Below are positions 19,206 to 26,666 of a stretch of DNA of 64,000 nt, piece after piece. The first letter of the stretch is position 1. Each line of letters opens with the position of its first letter. Both the position numbers and the translations under genes were made by a program. The DNA comes from Streptomyces globisporus (lineage in GTDB: Bacteria > Actinomycetota > Actinomycetes > Streptomycetales > Streptomycetaceae): contig BMTG01000008.1 in NCBI GenBank assembly GCA_014649555.1, positions 1-64,000 of the forward strand, read 5' to 3'. The notes under the pieces were generated by a model. The model searched no databases. It had not been told where the DNA came from and saw only the letters and a program-made list of their open reading frames with translations.

Positions 19206-19241
19206 CCCGCCCCTGATCGGTCACCCGCCCCTGGTCGGTCA
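19206..19241 (+). repeat. two tandem 18-bp direct repeats
   Basis: CCCGCCCCTGATCGGTCA at 19206-19223 is followed at once by a copy with one mismatch (19224-19241). They lie 144 bases upstream of the STAND-like ATPase GTG and could be a binding site for a regulator with two direct half-sites; nothing else supports this. Confidence 0.55.
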
Positions 19242-19384
19242 TACGAGATGCTGATCCGATCGGGGGATATCGGGGGCGGTCCCGCCTTGCTCCGCAGTGA
19301 TCGTCCCCGCCGCTGAACTACGCTCGAACCGCGCCCGACCGGAGTTCCGGCGGGCATCGCGTGCAGCGAAGTGGAGCGTGGCTC

Positions 19385-21517
19385 GTGACCGATCAGGCGG
19401 TGGACACCAGCGGCCCGGCGAAGGCCCCGGGGGCCGAGGAGCCGCCCGGCGCGACCCCACCCCGATTCTTCGGCCGCGAACGGGAGTTGAAGGAACTGCG
19501 CGCGGACATCGAGCGCGCGGGACTGGACACCCTGGCCGGCCGCAAGGCCCCCCGCGCCCGGGTCCTGCTCATCGCGGGTCGGCCCGGCTCGGGCCGTAGC
19601 GCACTCGCCGAGGAGCTGGCCGGGGCGCTCACCGGAACCGAAGCCGCCGACGCCGCCCGGGCCGCCACGGGCGCCCTGCCCTGGACCGTCGCGGGCACGG
19701 GCTCCGGCGACTACCCCGACGGGGTGCTCCGGGTCGGCCTCACCGACCCCGACGGCGAGCGGGTCCCCACCGAACGCACCGCCGGCGAGATCCTCGGCCT
19801 CCTCGGGATCGCGGTCCCGCCCGGCGCCGACCAGGACGAGCTGTCCGAGCTGGTCCGCGAGGCCCTGGCCGGGCGCCGCCTCGTCCTGGTCCTCGACGAC
19901 GCGGCCGACGCCGAACAGGTCGACCCGCTGCTCCCGGAGAACCACGACTGCCTGGTCGTCGCCACCGCGACCGGACCGCTGACCGGCATCCCCGACGTAC
20001 GGCCCTGCACCCTCGGCGGACTGGAGAAGGGCGCGGCGGTGCGGCTGCTGGCCCGCGCCATCGGCCAGGTCCGCATCACCGTCGACCCCCGCACCGCGGA
20101 GCGGCTGGCCGAGGAGTGCGGGGGACAGCCCGCGGCGCTGGCCCTGGTGGGCGGCCTGCTCGCCGCCCACCCCATGGCCTCGGTCGCCGATGTCGCGGGG
20201 CAGCTGGACGAGCTGCCCGACCCCGATGAGCAGCAGCCCGTCGGCGCCCGCCCGCTGGCCCGCGCCTTCCGCCTCGTCCACGACTCCCTGCCGCAGACCG
20301 CCGCCCGGATACTGCGTCTGCTGGCCCTCGCCCCGGCCGGACTGGCCGACGCCCACACCGCCTCCGCGCTGGCCGGCTGCTCGGTCTCCGCCGCCCGCGC
20401 CACCCTCGACGACTTCGTGAAGCTCGGGCTGCTCCGGACGGACGGCGCGGCCCACCCCCAGTACGCGGTGCCCGGCTGCCTCGCCCCGATGCTGCGGGCT
20501 CTCCTGGAGGACCGGGACCGCCCGGCCGAGATCCAGCTCGCCCGCGCCCGGATGCTGGAGCGGACCGTGCGTCGGCTCCAGGCCTGCCATGCGATCGCCG
20601 AGCCCGAGGGGTCCACCGCCCGGGGCAAGGTCGCCGGACTGCCCCGCTCGCTGCGCTTCCCGAACGCCGAGGAAGCCGGCGCCTGGCTGCGGGTCCGCCA
20701 GCCCGCCCTGCTCGCCTCGGCCCGGCTCGCCGTGGCCGACGGCGAGCTGGACACCCTGGCGCGCCGCCTGGTCGCGGCCCTGGTGCGGGCGCTGGCCGCG
20801 CACCGGGGCACGGAGGAGGCCGCCCCCGAGCTGTACGGGCTGCACGGCCTCGTCCTGGACGTGGCGCTCCGCCGCGAGCTGCCCCGCGAACAGGCGGCCG
20901 CCCTGCTCAACCTCGCCGACCTGGACGCCCGCACCGGCCGCACCCGGGACGCGCTGACCCGCTACCGGGCCGCGCTGGACGCCGGAAAGGCCGCGAAGGA
21001 CCTGTACGCCACCGGCCGCGCCATGGAATCCGTAGGCGGCGCGTACGAGGAGCTGGGGGACTACCACCGGGCCGCCGACTGGTACGGCCGGGCGCTCTCC
21101 CAGCGCCTCACCCAGGGGCAGCGGGCCGACGAGGCCCGGCTCTACGGGCGGCTCGGGGCGGTCCACACGTACGCCGGGCGCTACGGCGAGGCGCTGCGGA
21201 ACTGGCGCGCCGCCGCCTCCGGCCACCGCAGGCTCGGCGACCCGGCCGCCCAGGCGCGCTCGCTCAGCGAGGCGGCCCGGGTCCAGGAGTACGCGGGCCG
21301 GCCGCACGACTCGCTCCAGACCTGCCGGGAGGCGGTCGAGCTGGCCCGGAGCGCCGGTGACGTGCGGCTTCAGGCCGCGCTCCAGCTGCGGCTGGCGGAC
21401 ACGCTGGACCGGCTCGGGGATCCCGCGGCGGCCCGGTTGCACCGGGGCGCAGCCGATAGATTGCTGGGCGAGGAGGCCTCAGCCTACGAAATCCGTAGTG
21501 CTTCGACAGAAAATTAA
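19385..21517 (+). CDS. STAND-like ATPase with C-terminal TPR repeats
   Basis: A 710-residue protein. A P-loop region at about 30-250 starts PRFFGRERELKEL and carries GRPGSGRS at 65-72, LVLVLDDAAD near 170 as Walker B and GGQPAALALVGGLLA as the NB-ARC-type GLPLA motif. A winged-helix-like middle follows, then at least four tetratricopeptide repeats at about 510-690. The layout is that of NB-ARC/STAND switches related to AfsR, but without a DNA-binding domain. The Walker A Lys is replaced by Arg71. The GTG at 19385 follows GTGGAG by 7 bases. Its position between the Nudix gene and ald is, as I recall, conserved in Streptomyces; the partner is unknown. Confidence 0.85.
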   Translation: MTDQAVDTSGPAKAPGAEEPPGATPPRFFGRERELKELRADIERAGLDTLAGRKAPRARVLLIAGRPGSGRSALAEELAGALTGTEAADAARAATGALPWTVAGTGSGDYPDGVLRVGLTDPDGERVPTERTAGEILGLLGIAVPPGADQDELSELVREALAGRRLVLVLDDAADAEQVDPLLPENHDCLVVATATGPLTGIPDVRPCTLGGLEKGAAVRLLARAIGQVRITVDPRTAERLAEECGGQPAALALVGGLLAAHPMASVADVAGQLDELPDPDEQQPVGARPLARAFRLVHDSLPQTAARILRLLALAPAGLADAHTASALAGCSVSAARATLDDFVKLGLLRTDGAAHPQYAVPGCLAPMLRALLEDRDRPAEIQLARARMLERTVRRLQACHAIAEPEGSTARGKVAGLPRSLRFPNAEEAGAWLRVRQPALLASARLAVADGELDTLARRLVAALVRALAAHRGTEEAAPELYGLHGLVLDVALRRELPREQAAALLNLADLDARTGRTRDALTRYRAALDAGKAAKDLYATGRAMESVGGAYEELGDYHRAADWYGRALSQRLTQGQRADEARLYGRLGAVHTYAGRYGEALRNWRAAASGHRRLGDPAAQARSLSEAARVQEYAGRPHDSLQTCREAVELARSAGDVRLQAALQLRLADTLDRLGDPAAARLHRGAADRLLGEEASAYEIRSASTEN

Positions 21518-21530
21518 GGCTTTGTAAGGC

Positions 21531-21558
21531 TAGACAGCGCGAAGTCCTTCATTAGACT
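21531..21558 (+). promoter_or_regulatory. candidate ald promoter
   Basis: TAGACA (21531-21536, five of six matches to TTGACA), a 16-bp spacer and TAGACT (21553-21558). The predicted start near 21565 leaves a leader of about 95 bases before ald. Confidence 0.5.
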
Positions 21559-21660
21559 GGCTCTGCCGCGTTCCTCCGTGGCGTCTCCATTTATGCTGTA
21601 TATGTCCGGGTGTGCACCGTTGTGCCCGGGTAACCCTCCGAGCCAAGGACCGTGATCGAC

Positions 21661-22776
21661 GTGAAGGTCGGCATCCCCCGCGAAGTCAAGAACAACGAGT
21701 TCCGGGTGGCGATCACCCCCGCCGGAGTGCATGAGCTCGTCCGCCACGGCCACCAGGTCGTCATCGAGCACGACGCCGGCGTCGGCTCGTCCATCCCCGA
21801 CGCGGAGTACGTCGCCGCCGGTGCACAGATCCTGGCCACCGCCGACGAGGTCTGGGCCGCCGCCGACCTGCTGCTCAAGGTCAAGGAGCCGGTCGCCGAG
21901 GAGTACCACCGCCTCCGCAAGGACCAGACGCTCTTCACCTACCTGCACCTCGCCGCCTCCCGCGAGTGCACCGACGCGCTGCTGGCCTCCGGCACCACCG
22001 CCATCGCCTACGAGACGGTCGAGACCGCGGGCCGCGCCCTCCCGCTGCTCGCCCCGATGTCCGAGGTCGCGGGCCGCCTCGCCCCGCAGGTCGGCGCGTA
22101 CCACCTGATGCGCTCGGTCGGCGGCCGCGGCGTGCTCCCCGGCGGTGTCCCCGGCACCCACGCCGGCGAGGCCGTCGTCATCGGCGGCGGTGTCTCCGGC
22201 TGGAACGCCACGCAGATCGCCGTGGGCCTCGGCTTCCACGTCACGCTGCTCGACCGCGACATCAACAAGCTCCGCGAGGCCGACAAGATCTTCGGCACCA
22301 AGGTGAAGACCGTCGTCTCCAACGCCTTCGAACTGGAGAAGGCCGTCGTCGAGGCCGACCTCGTCATCGGCGCCGTGCTGATCCCCGGAGCCAAGGCCCC
22401 GAAGCTGGTCACCAACGAGCTCGTCGCCAAGATGAAGCCCGGAAGTGTACTTGTCGACATTGCAATCGATCAGGGCGGCTGCTTCGAGGACTCGCGTCCG
22501 ACGACCCACGCGGAGCCGACCTTCCTGGTCCACGACTCGGTCTTCTACTGCGTCGCCAACATGCCCGGCGCGGTCCCGAACACCTCCACCTACGCGCTCA
22601 CCAACGCGACGCTTCCCTACATCGTGGAGCTCGCCAACCGTGGCTGGGCCGACGCCCTGCGCCGCGACGCCGCGCTGGCCAAGGGCCTCAACACCCATGA
22701 GGGACAGGTGGTTTACCGCGAGGTGGCCGAGGCGCACGGTCTCCCGCACGTCGAGCTGAGCACGCTCCTCGGCTGA
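21661..22776 (+). CDS. ald: L-alanine dehydrogenase
   Basis: A 371-residue enzyme interconverting L-alanine and pyruvate plus ammonia with NAD. The N-terminal signature MKVGIPREVKNNEFRVAIT, the catalytic Lys and His in LLKVKEPV and TYLHLAA, the NAD loop VIGGGVSGWNATQIA and the C-terminal NMPGAVPNTSTYAL are all typical. GTG 21661 gives the standard 371 residues and 11 bases from AAGGA. The GTG at 21652 would add three residues but is only 2 bases from AAGGA. Ald in actinobacteria is induced by alanine and in low-oxygen growth; no operator for that is evident here. Confidence 0.95.
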   Translation: MKVGIPREVKNNEFRVAITPAGVHELVRHGHQVVIEHDAGVGSSIPDAEYVAAGAQILATADEVWAAADLLLKVKEPVAEEYHRLRKDQTLFTYLHLAASRECTDALLASGTTAIAYETVETAGRALPLLAPMSEVAGRLAPQVGAYHLMRSVGGRGVLPGGVPGTHAGEAVVIGGGVSGWNATQIAVGLGFHVTLLDRDINKLREADKIFGTKVKTVVSNAFELEKAVVEADLVIGAVLIPGAKAPKLVTNELVAKMKPGSVLVDIAIDQGGCFEDSRPTTHAEPTFLVHDSVFYCVANMPGAVPNTSTYALTNATLPYIVELANRGWADALRRDAALAKGLNTHEGQVVYREVAEAHGLPHVELSTLLG

Positions 22777-22806
22777 CGGGTCAACCGACTTCGTCAACAT
22801 CGGGAC

Positions 22807-22841
22807 TCCGGCCGGACCTTGCCGCGCAAGGTCCGGCCGGA
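22807..22841 (+). terminator. ald terminator
   Basis: TCCGGCCGGACCTTG at 22807-22821 pairs perfectly with 22827-22841 across CCGCG. It begins 31 bases after the ald stop; no U-tract follows. Confidence 0.8.
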
Positions 22842-22997
22842 CGTGTATCGGGCCCTGTGAGGCCCTTGCGCAACTCGCGCCGAACGTAACCCTTTACCCG
22901 TTTCGTGCAGCGGTGAAATGTGCGGCTTGGTCGCTGTGCACCCTTGACAGCGAGGCGTTCGATTGCCGACACATCGGGCCGGGTCCGGCGGATTGTG

Positions 22998-23027
22998 TTG
23001 CTGCGGACCGGTGACACGCCATAGAGT
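22998..23027 (+). promoter_or_regulatory. candidate promoter of the parA-like/scpAB operon
   Basis: TTGCTG (22998-23003), an 18-bp spacer and TAGAGT (23022-23027). A TTGACA further upstream (22944-22949) has no good -10. The predicted start near 23034 gives a leader of about 70 bases. AAGGAGG at 23084-23090 is the ribosome site. Confidence 0.5.
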
Positions 23028-23102
23028 CGCCAATCGTCGGCATGGTGCCACGCTGACCTATCGATAAGTTTCCTGGTCACATCCAAGGAGGTAAGACGAC
23101 TT

Positions 23103-24263
23103 GTGAATGAGTCGACAATTACTCCTGGGGGTGGTCAACCAGGGATGCCTGTACGGGGTCTGAGCCCGACCGGGCTCGAAGCTGTCGGCTCCGTCGCGGT
23201 CCGCACCTTCGCCACCCAACAGCACATGACGACAGCCCCCCAGATGATGGACGGCCCACACGTGAACGCCACGGCCGGCAACGAGAGCAGCCGGGACACC
23301 GACCGCTTCGCCGACTTCGCCGAGGTGCCCGAGGGGCACTTCTACGACCCCGACGCCGAGTACGAACCCGATCCGGAGTACGCGGCCACCCTCGCGCCCG
23401 ACGCCGCGCGTCAGCGCCGCGAGCGCATCGGCCCGACCGGACGGCCCCTGCCGTACTTCCCGATCCCGGGTCCCCTGACCGACCACGGCCCCGCGAAGAT
23501 CATCGCGATGTGCAACCAGAAGGGCGGCGTCGGCAAGACCACGTCGACCATCAACCTGGGTGCCGCCCTCGCGGAGTACGGACGCCGGGTCCTGCTCGTC
23601 GACTTCGACCCGCAGGGCGCGCTCTCCGTCGGCCTCGGGGTCAATCCGATGGAGCTGGACCTCACCGTCTACAACCTGCTCATGGAGCGGGGCATGGCGG
23701 CCGACGACGTCCTGCTCAAGACGGCGGTCCCCAACATGGACCTGCTGCCCAGCAACATCGACCTCTCCGCGGCCGAGGTGCAGCTCGTCAGCGAGGTGGC
23801 CCGCGAGTCCACGCTCCAGCGCGCCCTGAAGCCGCTGATGGCCGACTACGACTACATCGTGATCGACTGTCAGCCCTCCCTCGGCCTGCTCACCGTGAAC
23901 GCCCTGACGGCCGCTCACAAGGTCATAGTGCCGCTGGAGTGCGAGTTCTTCGCGCTGCGCGGGGTGGCGCTGCTCACCGAGACCATCGAGAAGGTCCAGG
24001 AGCGGCTGAACCCGGAGCTGGAGCTCGACGGCATCCTCGCCACCATGTACGACTCCCGTACGGTGCACAGCCGCGAGGTCCTGGCGCGCGTCGTCGAGGC
24101 CTTCGACGAGCACGTCTACCACACGGTCATCGGGCGCACGGTCCGCTTCCCGGAGACCACGGTCGCCGGTGAGCCCATCACCACCTACGCCTCCAACTCG
24201 GTCGGCGCCGCCGCCTATCGCCAGCTCGCCAGGGAGGTGCTCGCCCGGTGTCACGCCGAGTGA
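23103..24263 (+). CDS. ParA-like ATPase
   Basis: A 386-residue Walker-type ATPase. The deviant Walker A KGGVGKTT lies at residues 140-147, followed by LVDFDPQGALSVGLG and the IDCQPSLGLLTVNAL motif. A 130-residue Asp/Glu/Pro-rich extension precedes the ATPase, so it is much longer than chromosomal ParA near oriC. This is the ParA-like protein that precedes scpAB in Streptomyces and Mycobacterium, distinct from the parAB locus. The GTG at 23103 follows AAGGAGG; internal Met residues at 15 and 42 are less likely starts. It ends overlapping the next gene by 16 bases. A role in placing or loading the condensin is inference from context. Confidence 0.92.
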   Translation: MNESTITPGGGQPGMPVRGLSPTGLEAVGSVAVRTFATQQHMTTAPQMMDGPHVNATAGNESSRDTDRFADFAEVPEGHFYDPDAEYEPDPEYAATLAPDAARQRRERIGPTGRPLPYFPIPGPLTDHGPAKIIAMCNQKGGVGKTTSTINLGAALAEYGRRVLLVDFDPQGALSVGLGVNPMELDLTVYNLLMERGMAADDVLLKTAVPNMDLLPSNIDLSAAEVQLVSEVARESTLQRALKPLMADYDYIVIDCQPSLGLLTVNALTAAHKVIVPLECEFFALRGVALLTETIEKVQERLNPELELDGILATMYDSRTVHSREVLARVVEAFDEHVYHTVIGRTVRFPETTVAGEPITTYASNSVGAAAYRQLAREVLARCHAE

Positions 24264-24823
24264 GTCTGCCGGGGGCCGACGAACTGTTCCGTACCACCGG
24301 AGGCGGGATGGGCCTCCAGCCGTCCTCCCCCGCGGAGCGGCGGCGCAAGGCGAACGGCGAGCCGCGGGTGCCCGCGCCCGCCGGGGAGAGCGATCCCTCC
24401 GGCCCGGCCCCGTCGTCCGCCGACCGTGAGGAGCACACCGCGGCCGACGCCGACGGCGGCGACTCGCGCGGCCGCGGCGGCGAGGGCGAGCGAGCCCCGT
24501 CCGCCAAGGCCGCCGGTGAGCGCCCCGCCGCCTCCGCACCGGCCGAGCCGCAACCGGCGGTCCAGCCCCAGCGCCGGCGCGGCGGCACACGCGGTGCGAA
24601 CCGCCGCCCCAGCGGCCGGGAACGCCACGACGAGAAGATCACGGTCTACGTCTCCGCCGAGGAGCTGATGGACCTCGAACACGCCCGGCTCGTCCTGCGC
24701 GGCGAACACGGCCTCGCCGTCGACCGCGGCCGTATCGTCCGCGAGGCGGTGGCGGTCGTCCTCGCCGACCTGGAGTCCCGGGGCGACGCGAGCATCCTCG
24801 TACGGCGGCTGCGCGGCCGCTGA
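24248..24823 (+). CDS. basic disordered protein with C-terminal ribbon-helix-helix-like domain
   Basis: A 191-residue protein. Residues 1-125 are Pro/Ala/Gly/Arg-rich and probably disordered, ending in a very basic stretch (QRRRGGTRGANRR). Residues about 128-180 read as one strand (KITVYVSA), a helix (EELMDLEHARLVLRG) and a second helix (DRGRIVREAVAVVLADLE). This order is that of ribbon-helix-helix DNA-binding proteins such as the ParG/omega partners of plasmid ParA. The GTG at 24248 has GGGAGG 10 bases upstream and overlaps parA by 16 bases; a GTG at 24260 would give a 4-base overlap. Function is not known; a DNA-binding partner of the ParA-like ATPase is a reasonable guess. Confidence 0.75.
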   Translation: MSRRVSLPGADELFRTTGGGMGLQPSSPAERRRKANGEPRVPAPAGESDPSGPAPSSADREEHTAADADGGDSRGRGGEGERAPSAKAAGERPAASAPAEPQPAVQPQRRRGGTRGANRRPSGRERHDEKITVYVSAEELMDLEHARLVLRGEHGLAVDRGRIVREAVAVVLADLESRGDASILVRRLRGR

Positions 24824-24888
24824 ACGGCACGGCGCGGGTAGCCTGCACCGCAGGACCTCCCGACCGCCGGCCCCACCCCTGGACCCCC

Positions 24889-26013
24889 ATGCCCACGCCC
24901 GACGACCCCACCGCCCCGCGCCGCCGCGCCCTGGGCCGGGGACCGGGCGTGGCGGCGCTCCCGGAGCCGGAACTCGTACCCGAGCCGGAGGCCCTACGAG
25001 AGCCGGAGCCCGAGCCCGTACCGGGGCCGGAAGCCGTGCCGGAGACCGCAGAAGCTCCGGAGCCGAGGTCCGATGCGGCCGAGCCTCAAGCGGCCGAACC
25101 CGAAGCGGCCGAACCCGAAGCGGCCGAACCCGAAGCGGCCGAACCCGAAGCGGCCGAACCCGAAGCGGCCGAGCCCGAGACGGCTCCGGAAGCGGACGAC
25201 AAGCGGTTCACCGTCCGCCTCGTGAACTTCGAGGGCCCCTTCGACCTCCTCCTCCAGCTGATCTCCAAGCACAAGCTGGACGTGACCGAGGTCGCCCTCT
25301 CCAAGGTCACCGACGAGTTCATGGCGTACATCCGCGCCATGGGCCCCGACTGGGACCTCGACCAGACCACCGAGTTCCTCGTCGTCGCCGCCACCCTGCT
25401 CGATCTCAAGGCCGCCCGGCTGCTGCCCGCCGCCGAGGTGGAGGACGAGGCGGACCTGGCGCTCCTGGAGGCGCGGGACCTGCTCTTCGCGCGGCTGCTC
25501 CAGTACCGCGCGTACAAGCGGATCGCCGAGATCTTCCAGGGCCGCCTGGAGTCGGAGGCCCGCCGCCATCCGCGTACGGTCGGCCTGGAGGACCAGCACG
25601 CCGAGCTGCTGCCCGAGGTGGTCATCAGCATCGGGCCCGAGGGCTTCGCGAAGCTCGCGGTGAAGGCGATGCAGCCGAAGCCGAAGCCCCAGGTGTACGT
25701 GGACCACATCCACGCCCCCCTGGTCAGCGTCCGGGAGCAGGCGGGCCTGGTGGTGGAGCGGCTGCGCGCGGCCGGGGCGGCGGTCAGCTTCCGGACGCTG
25801 ACCGAGGACGCCCCGGACACCCTGACCGTGGTGGCCCGGTTCCTGGCCCTGCTGGAGCTGTACCGCGAGAAGGCCGTAACCCTGGACCAGGACGAGGCGC
25901 TGGGCTACCTGCTGGTGGCCTGGTGCGGTGGGGAGGGCGCGGAGCCGGTGGTGACGGACGAGTTCGACCAGGAGCTGAACGGTGGAAAGGACGAGGAGGG
26001 CGTACGGGAATGA
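24889..26013 (+). CDS. scpA: segregation and condensation protein A (kleisin)
   Basis: A 374-residue kleisin subunit of the SMC-ScpAB condensin. The conserved core starts near residue 105 (FTVRLVNFEGPFDLLLQLISKHKLDVTE) and continues through TEFLVVAATLLDLKAARLLP, which binds the SMC neck, to a C-terminal winged helix (VTLDQDEALGYLLV) that binds the SMC cap. The first 100 residues are an acidic Pro/Glu/Ala tail with AEPEA repeats, absent from the Bacillus protein. Its stop overlaps scpB as ATGA, so equal translation with ScpB is likely. Confidence 0.94.
   Translation: MPTPDDPTAPRRRALGRGPGVAALPEPELVPEPEALREPEPEPVPGPEAVPETAEAPEPRSDAAEPQAAEPEAAEPEAAEPEAAEPEAAEPEAAEPETAPEADDKRFTVRLVNFEGPFDLLLQLISKHKLDVTEVALSKVTDEFMAYIRAMGPDWDLDQTTEFLVVAATLLDLKAARLLPAAEVEDEADLALLEARDLLFARLLQYRAYKRIAEIFQGRLESEARRHPRTVGLEDQHAELLPEVVISIGPEGFAKLAVKAMQPKPKPQVYVDHIHAPLVSVREQAGLVVERLRAAGAAVSFRTLTEDAPDTLTVVARFLALLELYREKAVTLDQDEALGYLLVAWCGGEGAEPVVTDEFDQELNGGKDEEGVRE
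25075..25179 (+). repeat. 15-bp tandem repeat encoding AEPEA
   Basis: Five perfect copies of GCGGCCGAACCCGAA (25090-25164), flanked on each side by a degenerate copy (25075-25089, 25165-25179). The period is five codons, so copy-number change lengthens the acidic ScpA tail without a frameshift. Confidence 0.92.
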
Positions 26014-26666
26014 GCGAGCAGCCGGATCAGGAGCGGGACGAGGGCGCGGTCGCCTCGCTCGACCTCAAGCCCGCCCTGGAGGCGGTCCTCATGGTCGTCG
26101 ACGAGCCCGCCACCGTCGACCACCTCGCCAAGGTGCTCCAGCGGTCCCGCAGGGCCGTGGCGGACGCGCTGCGGGAGCTGGCCGACGAGTACACCGTGCA
26201 GCGCCGGGGCTTCGATCTGCGGCTCGTGGCGGGCGGCTGGCGGTTCTACACCCGGCCCGAGTACGCGGCGGCCGTGGAGGGCTTCGTCCTGGACGGCCAG
26301 CACGCCCGGCTCACCCAGGCCGCGCTGGAGACCCTGGCGGTCGTCGCGTACCGGCAGCCGGTGAGCCGCTCGCGGGTCTCGGCGGTCCGCGGAGTCAACT
26401 GCGACGGGGTCATGCGGACCCTCCTCCAGAGGGGCCTGGTGGCCGAGGCGGGCGCGGAACCCGAAACAGGTGCGATCCTGTACAGGACGACGAACTACTT
26501 TCTGGAGCGAATGGGCCTGCGCGGCCTGGACGAGCTCCCGGAGCTCGCGCCCTTCCTCCCGGAGGCGGACGCGATCGAGGCTGAGACGCTAGAGGGTGTG
26601 CCGTCGTTCGATCCGGACGCACCGGACACCCCGGATACTCACGCAGACGACAAGACGGAATTTTGA
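26010..26666 (+). CDS. scpB: segregation and condensation protein B
   Basis: A 218-residue winged-helix protein that dimerises and binds the middle of ScpA. Two winged helices are seen: LDLKPALEAVLMVVDEPATVDHLAKVL with GGWRFYTRPEYA, then LTQAALETLAVVAYRQPVSRSRVSAVRGVNCDGVMRTLLQRGLV, which is the best-conserved ScpB segment. A short acidic Asp/Pro-rich tail ends the protein. It starts inside the scpA stop (ATGA) and its own TGA overlaps the ATG of the pseudouridine synthase. Confidence 0.94.
   Translation: MSEQPDQERDEGAVASLDLKPALEAVLMVVDEPATVDHLAKVLQRSRRAVADALRELADEYTVQRRGFDLRLVAGGWRFYTRPEYAAAVEGFVLDGQHARLTQAALETLAVVAYRQPVSRSRVSAVRGVNCDGVMRTLLQRGLVAEAGAEPETGAILYRTTNYFLERMGLRGLDELPELAPFLPEADAIEAETLEGVPSFDPDAPDTPDTHADDKTEF

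Noticed and set aside
23040..24840. A second parABS centromere with parS sites
   Set aside because: No GTTTCACGTGAAAC-type 14-mer is visible near the parA-like gene, and the neighbour is RHH-like, not ParB.
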